This document shows, piece after piece, positions 11,501 through 21,226 of a stretch of DNA of 64,000 nt (positions are counted from its first letter, which is position 1; each line of letters begins with the position of its first letter). Both the position numbers and the translations under genes were made by a program. The notes below the pieces were generated by a model. It had not been told where the DNA came from, did not search any database, and saw only the letters and a list, made by a program, of their open reading frames with translations. Source of the stretch: Bacteroidales bacterium (GTDB taxonomy: Bacteria > Bacteroidota > Bacteroidia > Bacteroidales > UBA6680); assembly GCA_025210735.1 (NCBI GenBank), contig JAOARD010000057.1, positions 1 to 64,000 of the forward strand. Direction: 5' to 3'.

Positions 11501-14500
11501 TGACCCCACAGGGAAAAAAACCGTCGTGTCACGGAGCTGTTATTGGCAACTGGGATGCCGACGATATCATATCTGAAAAGATGCGCGAATACAATAATCT
11601 CTATTTTGGATTCGGATTAACAATAAATATTATTAACGGAGGTTTAGAGGCCGGAAAACAGAGCGAAGGTCAGAGGAAAAAGGTATATGACAGAATAGGA
11701 TTCTACAAACACTTCTGTAAAATACTTAACGTATCACCGGGCGAAAATCTTGATGTTCTGGATATGAATGCATTTACCGCCCTTAAATATGTACCGGGCG
11801 AAGGAGGTGGAGATAACGGAGGAGACGGATCAGAAAAAGATATTGTTGACATATCAGATATTCCGAAGATATCAGATATAACAGCCAATAACTGCGATAA
11901 GGAAGCCTCTGGTGATTCAGGAGATTTGGCTCAGTATTTTAAAGTTAACTCAATATTCTATTACGATCTGCTTTATAAATGGAACTGGAACTGTACTAGT
12001 ACTGAAGGAGCACCGGTTGATGGAGATAATAAGTACTACAAGGTAGCTAGTGGTCCGATTACATCAATAACACTTAATGATATAAAAGATAACTGGGCAT
12101 TTGATGAGGTTACTATTAATACCGATGATTTTCCTGATGTTGATTTATCACTTACATATGGTGAGAATACTATATCAAACAGCACTCAGGTAGATACAGA
12201 TGAACCAATCTACATTACAATAAAACCAACAGTAAGCCATGATAAAGACATTATCATAAATAACTACTTTGTGAAATTTAATAACGGAGAGTATGAGAAA
12301 CTGGATATAGAACCGGGTGAAACAGAGGCTATATACAAGTTAATTGTAACCGGAGAGTACAAAATAAAATATCAGGCTGTAGATGCAGACTATAATGCTA
12401 ATAGTAAAGTGATAGCTTTTACTGTTGCCGGAAATATGCCAAACGTAAAGCCTGTTGCTAAAATCAAACTTACCGATGGCGAAGCAGAGTTAGAGAATAA
12501 CAGTGTAATCTATTATAAATTCCCGCATAAAATATCAATAAATGCTGCCGCATCTACAGATATTGACGGAACAGTATCTAAATATGCATTCTTTGTTGAT
12601 GATGGTGTTAACCTAGTGGAGTTATCTGATTTTATAACATCAGCAACAACTGATTACGTGATAGAGCAGCCCGGACTTTATAAGTTTATGACAAAGGCGC
12701 AGGATAATGATGAGGCAGACAGCGATTTTTCATCAGGAGTAAGCATCGAGATTAAAGAGGAGGATCATGGAAATATTCCGGATAATGCCACAGTTGTTAC
12801 TATAGGTAGCCCGATAGATTCGCGTTTTGAGTATAATAACGATATTGACTACTTTAAGGTAATTATACCAAATACAGCTAACTACATTATAAAAACCACA
12901 GGAGCTACTGATGTAATTGCTACCCTTATTCAGGGCGAAGCAGAGATATATAACGACGATAATAGTGGTGCAGGCAATAACATATTTATGTTCCAGAAGC
13001 TTGATAAAGGGGTATACTATGTTAAGCTATCAGAAGCGTCAGGATTAACAGGCGATTATGTGTTTAGTGTATCAGAGAATAACGACAATACAGATATCCC
13101 TGACCCTCAAATTACATGGGGATCGGAAGATACATACGACGTTATTGAAATAATTGATGTAGTAAATAAGTCGGAATACGATGCCTGTTGGGCTGTACTT
13201 GATGGTAAACCATTCAAATTAGGACAACCACTGTTTGAGAATATATTCTCCGATCACCTGTTAGAGATATACACATCAAAAGGTGATGTTGTGGAGAAAA
13301 AAGGTTTTGAATTTACCGTAACACCTAAAAACTATGGTAATAAAAAGTTTATAGCATACTATCCAACATGGATGCAGTATAAACACGGTAAAGCTAAATT
13401 TACGCCAGATCAGATTAACCCAGATCTGTATACCCATATTGTATACGCATTTCTTGATATAGGATATGATGTAAACAGTGCCGGAAAACCATTAGAGCCA
13501 TATAACTTCCAGATGAAAGGGTGGGAGTGGAATGACTTTAATAACGATAGCGGAACCGAGAACGGTATGGTTAAGCGTATAAACGATCTTAAGAGTGAGA
13601 ACCCCGAACTTAAGCTTTTGGCAAGTGTGGGCGGATGGACATTTAATGATCCTAAAGGAAGAGAGTGGATATTCACAACAATATGCTCTAAAAAGGAGTA
13701 CAGAGATCAGTTTATAGCAATGGTGATTAATTTCTGTAGAGATAAAAACTTTGACGGAATAGATATGGACTGGGAGTATCCGGGGCTGGCAGATAGAAAT
13801 GCAACACTTGATGCTGACGGAAATATTATCCCTAATTCATCGCACAATGATTTTGTAAACTTTGCACTGCTGCTTAAAGAGATGTCAGAAGCATTTGAAG
13901 AGGAGGCTGCAAATACCGGTAACGACAGATTAACACTATCTATAGCTGTAGGTATTAACTCATCAAAAAATGCAGGATACGATTATAGCGAGATAAAAAA
14001 ATATGTTGACTGGATAGGATTAATGTCATACGACTATAACGGAGCATGGAACCCTGTTACAGGTGCACAGGCACCGCTGTTTAGCAACGATAACATGTCG
14101 GTAGATGCTACGCTTAAACTATTTACAACAACATACGGTATACCTGAGAATAAATTGGTTCTTGGATTAGCATGTTATGGTAGAGGATGGTCGGGCGTTT
14201 CGCAGCCACAGCTTGGTGCTTCAGCAACCGGACCTTCGCCTGCTACGCTCTATATAAATGCAAAAGGATCAATTGCATTCTATGAGGCACGTGACTTTAT
14301 AACATCCGGCGACGGAACAGTTCGTTACTGGGATGCTGCCAGTAAAACACCATTTATACATAATAGCAAAACCAATGTGCTGTTTAGTTACGACGATGAG
14401 GCATCGTTGCACTATAAAATGAAACACGGTTTTACAGAGTACCCCGATTTGGCAGGAGTAATGTTCTGGGATATGACTCAGGATAACTTCTTTGATCAGG

Positions 14501-17500
14501 AGAACCAGAACTCGTTGCAGACAATGGTTAAAAGACACTTTACCTCTGATATGAATATGAAACCTGTAGCCAAGTTCATATTAAAAGATGGAAGTAATAC
14601 AGTAAATAACGACGATCTTATAAGTAAAACAGGAGCATTTGATATAACAATTGATGCCTCCTTAACAGTAGATGCAGGCGATATAATAAGCAAATACATA
14701 TATTACCACAAAATTAATGGCGAAACGGAGTTTGAACTTATTGGTAACCAGACAGGCAGTAGTTTAAATTATAATATAAACAATAACGGAACCCACTACT
14801 TTGCCGTAAGAGCCGAAGACGACGAAGGATTGATGAGTGACATGAGTCTTGTTAAAAAGATTATTGTTAACGGATTAGATAACAACAATCCTGTAGCGAC
14901 AATGACAGTAAAGCTTAACTCTGAACCATTAACCGACGGACAGACGCTAAGAGTGAAACTGCCTGCTACAATTACAATTGATGCCTCTGAATCTGCTGAT
15001 GATGATGGAACAATTGTAGAGTACACATATACAGTTGATGGTACAGAAACAAAATCGGCAGTATCCGGATTTAGTTTTGAGGCTACCGAATATAAACTGT
15101 ATAACATAAAACTTAAGGTGCTTGATAACTACTCTGGCGAGAGTACAGAGAAAACAATATCATATACACTTACAGAAAATACAAAACCTGTTGCAGCTAT
15201 TAAGGTAAAGAGAGATGGAGCTGAGTTGGCAAATAATGACGAGGTAAAAACTGAGTCATTTCCTGTTACATTTACTGTAGATGCATCTGAATCTTCAGAC
15301 TCAGAGGGTGCTGTTCAATCGTATCTGTTCTTTGTAAACGGAGTACAGATTGATGATTGGGGAACAACAGCCACAAAGAGCATTGATATAAATGATTATA
15401 ACACATACATCTTCTCTGTACTGGTAAAAGATGAGGATGGATTAGAGAGTGATCTGTCATCCACAATATCGTTAAATGTTACTGAAGATAACCCAAAACC
15501 GGAAGCCGTATTGATTGTTAAGAGTGATGGTAGTCAGTTAGCACAGAACGATGTTGTTATAAGCGAAACACTTCCGGTTAGTATAGAGCTTGATGCCAGC
15601 GGATCTACAGATAACAACAGCGTATCTAAATACAGATATTACGTAAACGGAGAGAGTGTAACAGACTGGGTTGATGAAAATAAACACACATATTCAGCAA
15701 CAACGTATGGCGACTATATAGTTAAAGTTAAGGTAAAAGATGATCAGGATAAAGAGAGTGAATTTACCGGAGACTTTACATTTAAAGTTGCTAAAGAGAA
15801 CGAGAAACCTGTTGCAATTATTACGGTAAAGTATAACGACTCTGAGATATCAGATAATCAGAAAATTGAAGTAGGAACACTGCCTGTTAATGTAGAGCTT
15901 GATGCCAGCGGATCTACAGACGACTCGGAGGTGAAATCCTATAAGTTTTATGTAGACGGAACAGCAGTTACCGATTGGGTTACAGATAGTAAATATACCC
16001 ATAGTATAACCTCTTATGCTGACTATATTGTAAAAGTAAAGGTGAAAGATGATGCTGATGAAGAGAGCCTGTTCTCATCTGAAATAGAGTTTACAATAGC
16101 AAATGTTAATGAAGATCCGGAAGCTAAGCTTGTAGTTAAACATAACGCAAATCAGGTTAATAGCGGAGATATAATTATAGAACCTGCTCTGCCTGTAAAC
16201 ATTGTGTTTGATGCAAGTACATCAACCGACGATTCCGGTGTATCAGAGTACAGATACTTTGTTGATGGAACAGCTGTTACCAATTGGGTGACAAATAATC
16301 TGTATACTCATTCGGTTACAGAGTACGGAGAGTATACAATAAAGCTAAAGGTAAAAGACGATACAGGAAAAGAGAGCGAATTTACCGAAGGTTTATCATT
16401 TAAAATTAAAGCACCAAATGTAAAACCTGTAGCACAGCTTAAGCTATACAAATCAACCGATGAAATAAGCAATAATCAGGTAATAACAGCTGAAAACACA
16501 GGAGTTGTGGTTACACTGAATGCTACAAACTCTTCCGATTCAGATGGAGATGTAGCACAATACAGATATTATGAGGGTAGTACTGTTATTAAGGACTGGA
16601 CAACAGATGCCACATTTGATTATAACCTGTCTGCGTTCAGAAGTTATGCATTTAAAGTGGTAGTTAAAGATAATGAAGATCTTGAGAGCGATGAATCGGC
16701 TGTGGCAAACGTTAAACTTAACAAAAAACCTGAGGCAGTTGTATCACTATACAAAGGCAGTACAGCTCTTTCAGATAACAGCGTTATAAACTTTGAGACA
16801 GGTGGAGTTACGGTAAAAATTAAAGGCGATAACTCAACCGATGATGCAACTATAAGTGAGTATCTTTTTAATGTTAATGATACTGATCTTGACAACTGGA
16901 GCTCATCTGCAGAGAAAGACTATACAATTACAGCAAGCGGAACTTACACATTTAAACTTAAGGTTAAGGATAATGATGGTGCAATAAGCGAATATAGTAC
17001 AGAGATAACACTGGTAGTAAATGCACTGCCGCTAGCAACACTATCGCTTACATATGATGGTAATGCTCTTACCAATAATCAGTTGTTGAGTGCCGCTGAG
17101 GCTAATCATGATATTGTAATTACAGCAAACGGAACCGATTCAGACGGTACAATTGCACAATACAGATTTATTGTTAATGATGTTGTACAGGCCGATTGGC
17201 AGGATAATCAGCAATATACATATAACATAAGCTCATTCGGAACCTACGCATTCAGAGTTCAGGTAAAAGATAACCAGGGAGCTGTGAGTGAAGAATCTGT
17301 AAAAACAACTGTAAGATTGAATAAGATACCAATTGCCGGATTAACGCTTGAGTATGACTCAAATACTCTGCTGAACAATGGAGTAATAGAGGTAGATGCT
17401 CTGCCAATAAATGTAATACTTAAAGGTTCTGGTTCAACCGACGATGGCACTGTATCTAAATACAACTTCTATGTAAATGATATATCTAAAACCAACTGGC

Positions 17501-19767
17501 AAACAGAATCGGACTATACATTGCAGATAACCGAATACAGCAACTATAAAATAGAGCTAAAAGTAAACGATAACGACAATGTAAACAGCGAAATGTCTGA
17601 GGCAATAATATTTACAGTTAAAGCCCCTGAGGCTAATGCAGCCCCAATTACAAGATTTAAGGTGAGCTATGACAATGATGCACTAAGCAGTAACGATATT
17701 GTTACAACCAGCTCAGAAAATATAATACTAAAACTCGATGCTTCAGAATCAACCGATCCGGATGATGATGCTATTGAGTATAAATTTATTATTGATGGTC
17801 AGGAATCGGACTCATGGCAACAGGATGCTGTACTCAACTTTACAACAAGTGGGTTCAGAACCTATACTTTTAAGGTGAAAACAAAAGATAGTGAAGGTAA
17901 CGAGGGCTCTTTCTCTGAGACAATAACTGTAAAACTTAACAGTAAACCTACAGCCGTTATAGAGATGAAACATAATAACGAGGTACTAAATAATAACCAT
18001 GGCTTTAATGTAAGTAATCAGGTAATAATACTGAAACTTGATGCTTCGCAATCCTCAGATCAGGAGAGTAGTACTTTATTATATATGTTTAATATAAACG
18101 GAACCGATACAGGAACCTGGCAAACAGACTCAGATTTTGGATACTCACTTACAAACTCAGGTAGTTATGTGTTCAAAGTAAAGGTTAAAGACGAAGATGG
18201 AGGAGTAAGTGATCTGTCTGCTATTATGAGTGTTACAATTAATAAAATACCGGTAGCAAAAGTAAGGATAAAGATCGATGGCGAATATCTGCCAAACGGA
18301 CATATACTTATAAGCAATAGTCCTGAACATATATTTACACTTGATGCCGGAGAATCTACTGATGTAGAGAATAATATAACCAAATATAAATTCTACAGAG
18401 ACGATGAGGTTATAGCAGACTGGAGAACAAACCCTAGGTTACTGTACCCTGTTTCTGAATTTGGTGAGTACAGATTCTATGTGCAGGTAAAAGATGACTA
18501 TGAAGCAGAGAGCGAAAGATCAGAGGTTGCGGCAGTAAGAGTAGATAAGAGGATAGTTGGAACACCTCCAAATCCTAAATTTACAGTAAAATATGATAAC
18601 CAGATTGTTGTAAATAATCAGAAGATTAATCTGGGAGATGGCTTTAGTATATCTGTTAATGCAATAGAATCATTTGATCCTGATGGATTTATTGAGAAAT
18701 ACAAACTATTTGTTAATGCGCAGGAGGTTACCGGATGGGAATCAGAACCAAAATTTAACTATGAAATAAACCAACAGGGCGATTATACAGTTCAGATACA
18801 GGTGAAAGATGATGATAATAATATCAGCGAACTGTCATCGGCAGTGAAATTTACAGCAGGTATATTTGTGAGTACTGTTGAGATGGACAGAAGCTACATT
18901 GGATTTGCCAAGCAGATAGAATCTGTAGGCGATGTAGTTTACAGCAGATGCGGAATAGTTAATACCGGAGGATACAAGGTTACAATAACTGATATAGGAA
19001 GTGTAGCATATCCGTTTACAATTAGCCATGCAAATCTGCCATATGATCTTGAAGTAGGAGAGACACTATGGGTTGATGTAGAGGCATCGCTTGATAAGGC
19101 AGGTGAGTATGTGAGTACATTTACAGTTAAAACAGCCGTAAACGAGATGGATGTAAGAGCTTATATAAGAGTATATAAGGTTAACTACAACATAACATTG
19201 TCGCCATCAGCAATAAGTTACGGTAATATAGTTGACGAAGCTGCACTTAATCCTGTAAAGGTGGTTGTAAGTAATAACGACGATAATGCAATAGAGTTGG
19301 TAAGTGTTGAGTATCCTGATAAGCCATTCCTGATATCAAACATACCACAACTGCCATATGTAATTAAAGCAAACTCATCGTTTGAGTTTAATGTACATAT
19401 ACAAGATGTTGCGGAAGGATTCAAAGCAGATTCAGTGGTATTTACCTACTCAAAAGGTAAATCATATGTTCCGCTTGATGTACTGAAAATATCACCAACA
19501 TTCTCTGACGATGAAGATGCTGATAATAGTGAATATATAACTATCTATCCAAACCCGTTTGGCGATAGCTTTATTATAGATATAAACAGAGACTATACCG
19601 AGGCAACAATAAAAATATACGACAGCAACTCACGTGTTGTATACAACCAGAGGTTTGATTCGCAGAACAGTATAAAACTATCCGGATTAAACATATCGCC
19701 CGGAATATATATTGTAGAGATAATAATAGACGGTAAAGTATTCAAGAAAATAGTGATAAAGGTATAA
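5536..19767 (+). CDS. Giant modular T9SS-secreted chitinase (3x GH19 + GH18)
   Basis: 4743 residues. Signal peptide 1-21. Three copies of a block follow: GH19 domain, short aromatic chitin-binding-like linker, two PKD-like domains and PPC domains. GH19 copies lie at about 27-295, 914-1192 and 1813-2085; PPC repeats number about three, three and one. Copies 2 and 3 keep SHETTGGW with E992 and E1888, the second Glu (E1014, E1912; spacing 22 as in plant GH19, and 24) and GRGPIQLSWNYNYG. Copy 1 has Tyr98 and Arg at the two Glu positions. GH18 follows (about 2603-3004) with FDGIDMDWEYPG (D2740, D2743, D2745, E2747). Then about 14 tandem PKD-like repeats (3010-4445), an ASH-like region and a T9SS type A sorting domain (about 4668-4743, IYPNPFGDSF to the C-terminus). 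It should hydrolyse chitin outside the cell, anchored or released by T9SS. Confidence 0.92.
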   Translation: MRPRNILLLVSFCIVQFAYSQSNVGNYFNENQFNTFFPYKNNYTNVPGGEGYNLENKTLFTYTSFIQACNAFPEFAGSNSHEINRRELAAFLAQASYYTNDAWSSLTYVDGSDRYKTGFMKPFRRPYKSTIVHSERSEIYPAKDGISYHPRGLMGIEGNYLYGKLSEYLYGDKNILLDNPDLIFSDGVTFFKAALWQWMTPLGRMPSCHQVMTGNSTITPEQVTTNKWIAGFGLTTNILAGDVEGGLDINPEDDDILWDLKQIRYRTIMRIGFYKKYCTDFGVLDASEVTDCNLMKPITKIDLGLIPVEVMRWEDDPRDAGWFYKYDFVSYNNTVMYCTNVYEFNEWSKLAPEPQKEYVQTVSKWRIYDIDNIPVSNIAVKDAIGQTIDNNSTITLTAQTEFLIDASSSLNGVTYNYFVKYRNNPEQKIANHTENYTLSIQKNGLYSIRLQAVNADGFPGEYSETIEFNIAGLENINPDAAIEVTIDNELVTTGDTRYLYLPYQIKLSGKESDDVDGMVKKYRFTVDNGSGEVQLGEYSTLSATYFTIENTGTYTFNSYVLDNNSGEDKSDNVILTVNLDDYSNDLQNAATKSVTDGMSVSAQFEEGEDIDIFKFTVSNPGTYTFLSTGSFDTYGTLFNDTYDILFDNDNGGSGNNYNINRYLDAGTYYLKTENRGNSTGNYSINVTIATGDITDDYANTIDSAEPITINSVKNGVIEKDDDIDCFKVTLTEKGRLRFYTSGDIYTKCRVEDSNGVELYKSDNESGNLDVERFLEAGIYYIKLGIGDYKTGNYVLMNSFTPDDYPNTQSEAAEINIGEAINGNFEGADDKDLFKVNISKTGKLNITRNGSLNIYAKLFDEEGSELTDITLTSSDNLDLWIESGNYFFQFSVSESNTGNYSFTTTLEDPDESKTVFDYLTEELYNEMFPKRNGYARSDVVSGPWTNIPNQSLFDYQNLVDASEDPLFKKFSAEGTIVQRLQELAAFLANMSHETTGGWEGAPGGRDIWGFVFPAEVAWKDYDSEAANAQPGYVSPSAEYPPADKQSYHGRGPIQLSWNYNYGQCSKYIYGDVNTLLQDPDRILTEGKLFFQTALWFWMVPQGKKPSCHGAMIDRWDAEQEVSQEVRDFNKLHFGFGLTINIINGGLESGPSNLNHEGPDDREHFYLRYCKLLGVSPGKNLSTREMTPFNGLKNPDSPSGGDDGGDATVDYWDLNPVVADRTALENDVVLKSGAYALYDNKIYRNRGADIVYSQTAWVPLPPGSWAWEEKPAINPVEFPECNFAVKDGTSVIQNETTITKSASFILNLDQSLCTDNNNAITKYIAKIQYNDGKYEELEIGDTPYNYNVYKNGSYTFKFKVIDEDEYPSFWQTVTFEVKGLPNVLPLSVVEVYDGDNLLENGSTIFVKAPHNIRITAEKSSDEDGKVFEYQHFVNDGTGLLNINSYQSEEDVTYTITSFGDIVFKSRVKDNNGGESNHSDAITIHVKEDDHANVTDGATNHELNSMSSNMFEYASDIDIFLINISEEGKLIINSTGDVNTYAELTNNKDQLLSVDDNSGLDKNFKISRALKPGAYYLSVKSADNEIKDYNLVVSFIQEDITDDYGNSRSGAHTATIGEVINGSIEIETDVDYFKFDLSEKGALIVEAEGDLDTKGILMDSGGEVIKEDAIGGTGKNVSITQFLDAGTYYFSLSIEDLITGNYQLISRFNEDDYSNTTDGAAVLQINTDLNGAIDYKDDVDCFEVNISADGLLNIPEGELIYTLLQDNYIHADGKKALKLWLEPGKYYLKVTKPETGNYTINFNYTVATDPPEISELITASDWVKMFPNLNAYGIAGKTAYNFDDVTVKDLFKYDNFINAVSHQKYSRFASEGSVVVRLRELAAFLANTSHETTGGWGGYEEGAERYNWGYVFPREVAAQENKEHYTDNSNTNYPPSAGKYYYGRGPIQLSWNYNYGQFSQFFYDDKTVLLNDPDKVLNEGPLFFQSAMWFWMTPQGKKPSCHGAVIGNWDADDIISEKMREYNNLYFGFGLTINIINGGLEAGKQSEGQRKKVYDRIGFYKHFCKILNVSPGENLDVLDMNAFTALKYVPGEGGGDNGGDGSEKDIVDISDIPKISDITANNCDKEASGDSGDLAQYFKVNSIFYYDLLYKWNWNCTSTEGAPVDGDNKYYKVASGPITSITLNDIKDNWAFDEVTINTDDFPDVDLSLTYGENTISNSTQVDTDEPIYITIKPTVSHDKDIIINNYFVKFNNGEYEKLDIEPGETEAIYKLIVTGEYKIKYQAVDADYNANSKVIAFTVAGNMPNVKPVAKIKLTDGEAELENNSVIYYKFPHKISINAAASTDIDGTVSKYAFFVDDGVNLVELSDFITSATTDYVIEQPGLYKFMTKAQDNDEADSDFSSGVSIEIKEEDHGNIPDNATVVTIGSPIDSRFEYNNDIDYFKVIIPNTANYIIKTTGATDVIATLIQGEAEIYNDDNSGAGNNIFMFQKLDKGVYYVKLSEASGLTGDYVFSVSENNDNTDIPDPQITWGSEDTYDVIEIIDVVNKSEYDACWAVLDGKPFKLGQPLFENIFSDHLLEIYTSKGDVVEKKGFEFTVTPKNYGNKKFIAYYPTWMQYKHGKAKFTPDQINPDLYTHIVYAFLDIGYDVNSAGKPLEPYNFQMKGWEWNDFNNDSGTENGMVKRINDLKSENPELKLLASVGGWTFNDPKGREWIFTTICSKKEYRDQFIAMVINFCRDKNFDGIDMDWEYPGLADRNATLDADGNIIPNSSHNDFVNFALLLKEMSEAFEEEAANTGNDRLTLSIAVGINSSKNAGYDYSEIKKYVDWIGLMSYDYNGAWNPVTGAQAPLFSNDNMSVDATLKLFTTTYGIPENKLVLGLACYGRGWSGVSQPQLGASATGPSPATLYINAKGSIAFYEARDFITSGDGTVRYWDAASKTPFIHNSKTNVLFSYDDEASLHYKMKHGFTEYPDLAGVMFWDMTQDNFFDQENQNSLQTMVKRHFTSDMNMKPVAKFILKDGSNTVNNDDLISKTGAFDITIDASLTVDAGDIISKYIYYHKINGETEFELIGNQTGSSLNYNINNNGTHYFAVRAEDDEGLMSDMSLVKKIIVNGLDNNNPVATMTVKLNSEPLTDGQTLRVKLPATITIDASESADDDGTIVEYTYTVDGTETKSAVSGFSFEATEYKLYNIKLKVLDNYSGESTEKTISYTLTENTKPVAAIKVKRDGAELANNDEVKTESFPVTFTVDASESSDSEGAVQSYLFFVNGVQIDDWGTTATKSIDINDYNTYIFSVLVKDEDGLESDLSSTISLNVTEDNPKPEAVLIVKSDGSQLAQNDVVISETLPVSIELDASGSTDNNSVSKYRYYVNGESVTDWVDENKHTYSATTYGDYIVKVKVKDDQDKESEFTGDFTFKVAKENEKPVAIITVKYNDSEISDNQKIEVGTLPVNVELDASGSTDDSEVKSYKFYVDGTAVTDWVTDSKYTHSITSYADYIVKVKVKDDADEESLFSSEIEFTIANVNEDPEAKLVVKHNANQVNSGDIIIEPALPVNIVFDASTSTDDSGVSEYRYFVDGTAVTNWVTNNLYTHSVTEYGEYTIKLKVKDDTGKESEFTEGLSFKIKAPNVKPVAQLKLYKSTDEISNNQVITAENTGVVVTLNATNSSDSDGDVAQYRYYEGSTVIKDWTTDATFDYNLSAFRSYAFKVVVKDNEDLESDESAVANVKLNKKPEAVVSLYKGSTALSDNSVINFETGGVTVKIKGDNSTDDATISEYLFNVNDTDLDNWSSSAEKDYTITASGTYTFKLKVKDNDGAISEYSTEITLVVNALPLATLSLTYDGNALTNNQLLSAAEANHDIVITANGTDSDGTIAQYRFIVNDVVQADWQDNQQYTYNISSFGTYAFRVQVKDNQGAVSEESVKTTVRLNKIPIAGLTLEYDSNTLLNNGVIEVDALPINVILKGSGSTDDGTVSKYNFYVNDISKTNWQTESDYTLQITEYSNYKIELKVNDNDNVNSEMSEAIIFTVKAPEANAAPITRFKVSYDNDALSSNDIVTTSSENIILKLDASESTDPDDDAIEYKFIIDGQESDSWQQDAVLNFTTSGFRTYTFKVKTKDSEGNEGSFSETITVKLNSKPTAVIEMKHNNEVLNNNHGFNVSNQVIILKLDASQSSDQESSTLLYMFNINGTDTGTWQTDSDFGYSLTNSGSYVFKVKVKDEDGGVSDLSAIMSVTINKIPVAKVRIKIDGEYLPNGHILISNSPEHIFTLDAGESTDVENNITKYKFYRDDEVIADWRTNPRLLYPVSEFGEYRFYVQVKDDYEAESERSEVAAVRVDKRIVGTPPNPKFTVKYDNQIVVNNQKINLGDGFSISVNAIESFDPDGFIEKYKLFVNAQEVTGWESEPKFNYEINQQGDYTVQIQVKDDDNNISELSSAVKFTAGIFVSTVEMDRSYIGFAKQIESVGDVVYSRCGIVNTGGYKVTITDIGSVAYPFTISHANLPYDLEVGETLWVDVEASLDKAGEYVSTFTVKTAVNEMDVRAYIRVYKVNYNITLSPSAISYGNIVDEAALNPVKVVVSNNDDNAIELVSVEYPDKPFLISNIPQLPYVIKANSSFEFNVHIQDVAEGFKADSVVFTYSKGKSYVPLDVLKISPTFSDDEDADNSEYITIYPNPFGDSFIIDINRDYTEATIKIYDSNSRVVYNQRFDSQNSIKLSGLNISPGIYIVEIIIDGKVFKKIVIKV

Positions 19768-19773
19768 ATAGAT

Positions 19774-19809
19774 GAACTGCTCGGATCCATTTCAGGAACT
19801 GAGCAGTTC
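19774..19809 (+). terminator. Stem-loop after the chitinase gene (possible terminator)
   Basis: Inverted repeat with arms GAACTGCTC (19774-19782) and GAGCAGTTC (19801-19809) seven bases after the chitinase stop codon. The stem is GC-containing, but only two T follow, so termination strength is uncertain; it could instead protect the 3' end of a 14-kb mRNA. Confidence 0.5.
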
Positions 19810-20079
19810 TTACGTTAACCTGTCATTAACACTTCATTAACACATAGCAACACACATAATATCTTTCTTTGTATCAGTTACAACGGTAACAACCAACTGT
19901 TATAAGCAGATACAATAAAACTAAACTGTATCTGCTGCACTTGGCAAGATAATTTTGACATACTGAGCAGAGATTACTATGGCATTGAACACGACCGTTC
20001 CTGTTTAAATTGATATAGGTGCCTTGTTACATTGATAGAGGTTGTTTTTTGTCACATTCAACGTGGTCGTTTTGTCACA

Positions 20080-20119
20080 TTGAGCGCAGTCGAAATGTGT
20101 AGTTTTCGACTCCGCTCAA
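20080..20119. repeat. Palindromic repeat, family a, copy 1
   Basis: Arms TTGAGCGCAGTCGAAA (one mismatch) and TTTCGACTCCGCTCAA separated by an 8-nt loop; can fold on either strand. Followed by AACTGACATTTCG, which is also repeated in the other copies. Confidence 0.85.
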
Positions 20120-20566
20120 ACTGACATTTCGATTGACTATGAGGTAATTCCGATACGTAATAAGTTACGGGCTGAAACGAAGCATAAGAAGGAGTTCTTA
20201 TTATACGCAGTGATGATGAAATGCGAGTTCAACCTGACCTTTGAAGAGAAAAAATAAACAGGTTAAAGCCCAATTTAATCTAGCCCTATGCAACACGTAG
20301 GGTGGTTAATAGAATAATCGCTAAAGCGAAGCATAATAAAAGGTTTTAATGGTGTATGATTCAAATTGACAATGCATTACGGGCTGAAGGCCCAGTTTAA
20401 CCTAGCCCTATGCAACGCATGGGGTAGTTAAAAGAATAGTAGAATCGCACTGTAAGTGCAGGTTAAAATGATCAATGATTCATATCATTTGTCCATTCAG
20501 TGCAGTCGTTTTTTGTCACATTGAGCGTGGTCGTTTTGTCATATTTAGTGTCGTCGTTTTGTCACA

Positions 20567-20606
20567 TTGAGCGTAGTCGAAATGTGTAGTTTTCGACTCC
20601 GCTCAA
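20567..20606. repeat. Palindromic repeat, family a, copy 2
   Basis: Arms TTGAGCGTAGTCGAAA and TTTCGACTCCGCTCAA, 8-nt loop, with one G.T-type mismatch in the stem, as expected for a decaying or drifting hairpin. Confidence 0.85.
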
Positions 20607-21186
20607 ACTGACATTTCGATTGACTATAAAGTAATTCCGACACGTAATAAGTTATGGACTGAAACGAAGAATGACAGGCGATTTTTAATGGTTTATAATT
20701 CATGTTGACAATACATTACGGGCTGAAACGAAGCATAAGAAGGAGCTCTTATTATACGCAGTGATGATGAAATGCGAGTTCAACCTGACCTTTGAAAAGA
20801 AAAAATAAACAGGTTAAAGCCCAGTTTAACCTAGCCCTATGCAACGCATAGGGTAGTTAAAAGAATAGTAGAATCGCACTGTAAGTGCAGTTTAAAAAAT
20901 GATCAATGATGGTTTATATCGATTATCCATTCGGTGTAGTCAAAATGCGACAATATTACGAGCTAAAACGAAGGATGATAGGAGGTTTTTGATTGTGTAT
21001 AATATAGATTGGTAGTGTATTACGGGCTGAAGGCCCAGTTTAATCTAGCCCTATGCAACGCATGGGGTAGTTAAAAGAATAGTAGAATCGCACTGTAGGT
21101 GCAGGTTAAAATGATCAATGATTCATATCATTTGTCCATTTAGTGTAGTCGTTTTTTGTCACATTGAGCGTGGTTGTTTTGTCACA

Positions 21187-21226
21187 TTGAGCGGAGTCGA
21201 AATGTGTAGTTTTCGACTCCGCTCAA
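21187..21226. repeat. Palindromic repeat, family a, copy 3
   Basis: Perfect 16-bp inverted repeat: TTGAGCGGAGTCGAAA and TTTCGACTCCGCTCAA around an 8-nt loop. Confidence 0.88.

Noticed and set aside
15000-18500. Near-identical stretches within the chitinase gene as a CRISPR or tandem DNA repeat
   Set aside because: The periodicity of about 300 bases follows the PKD-like protein repeats; DNA identity is patchy and there are no spacers.
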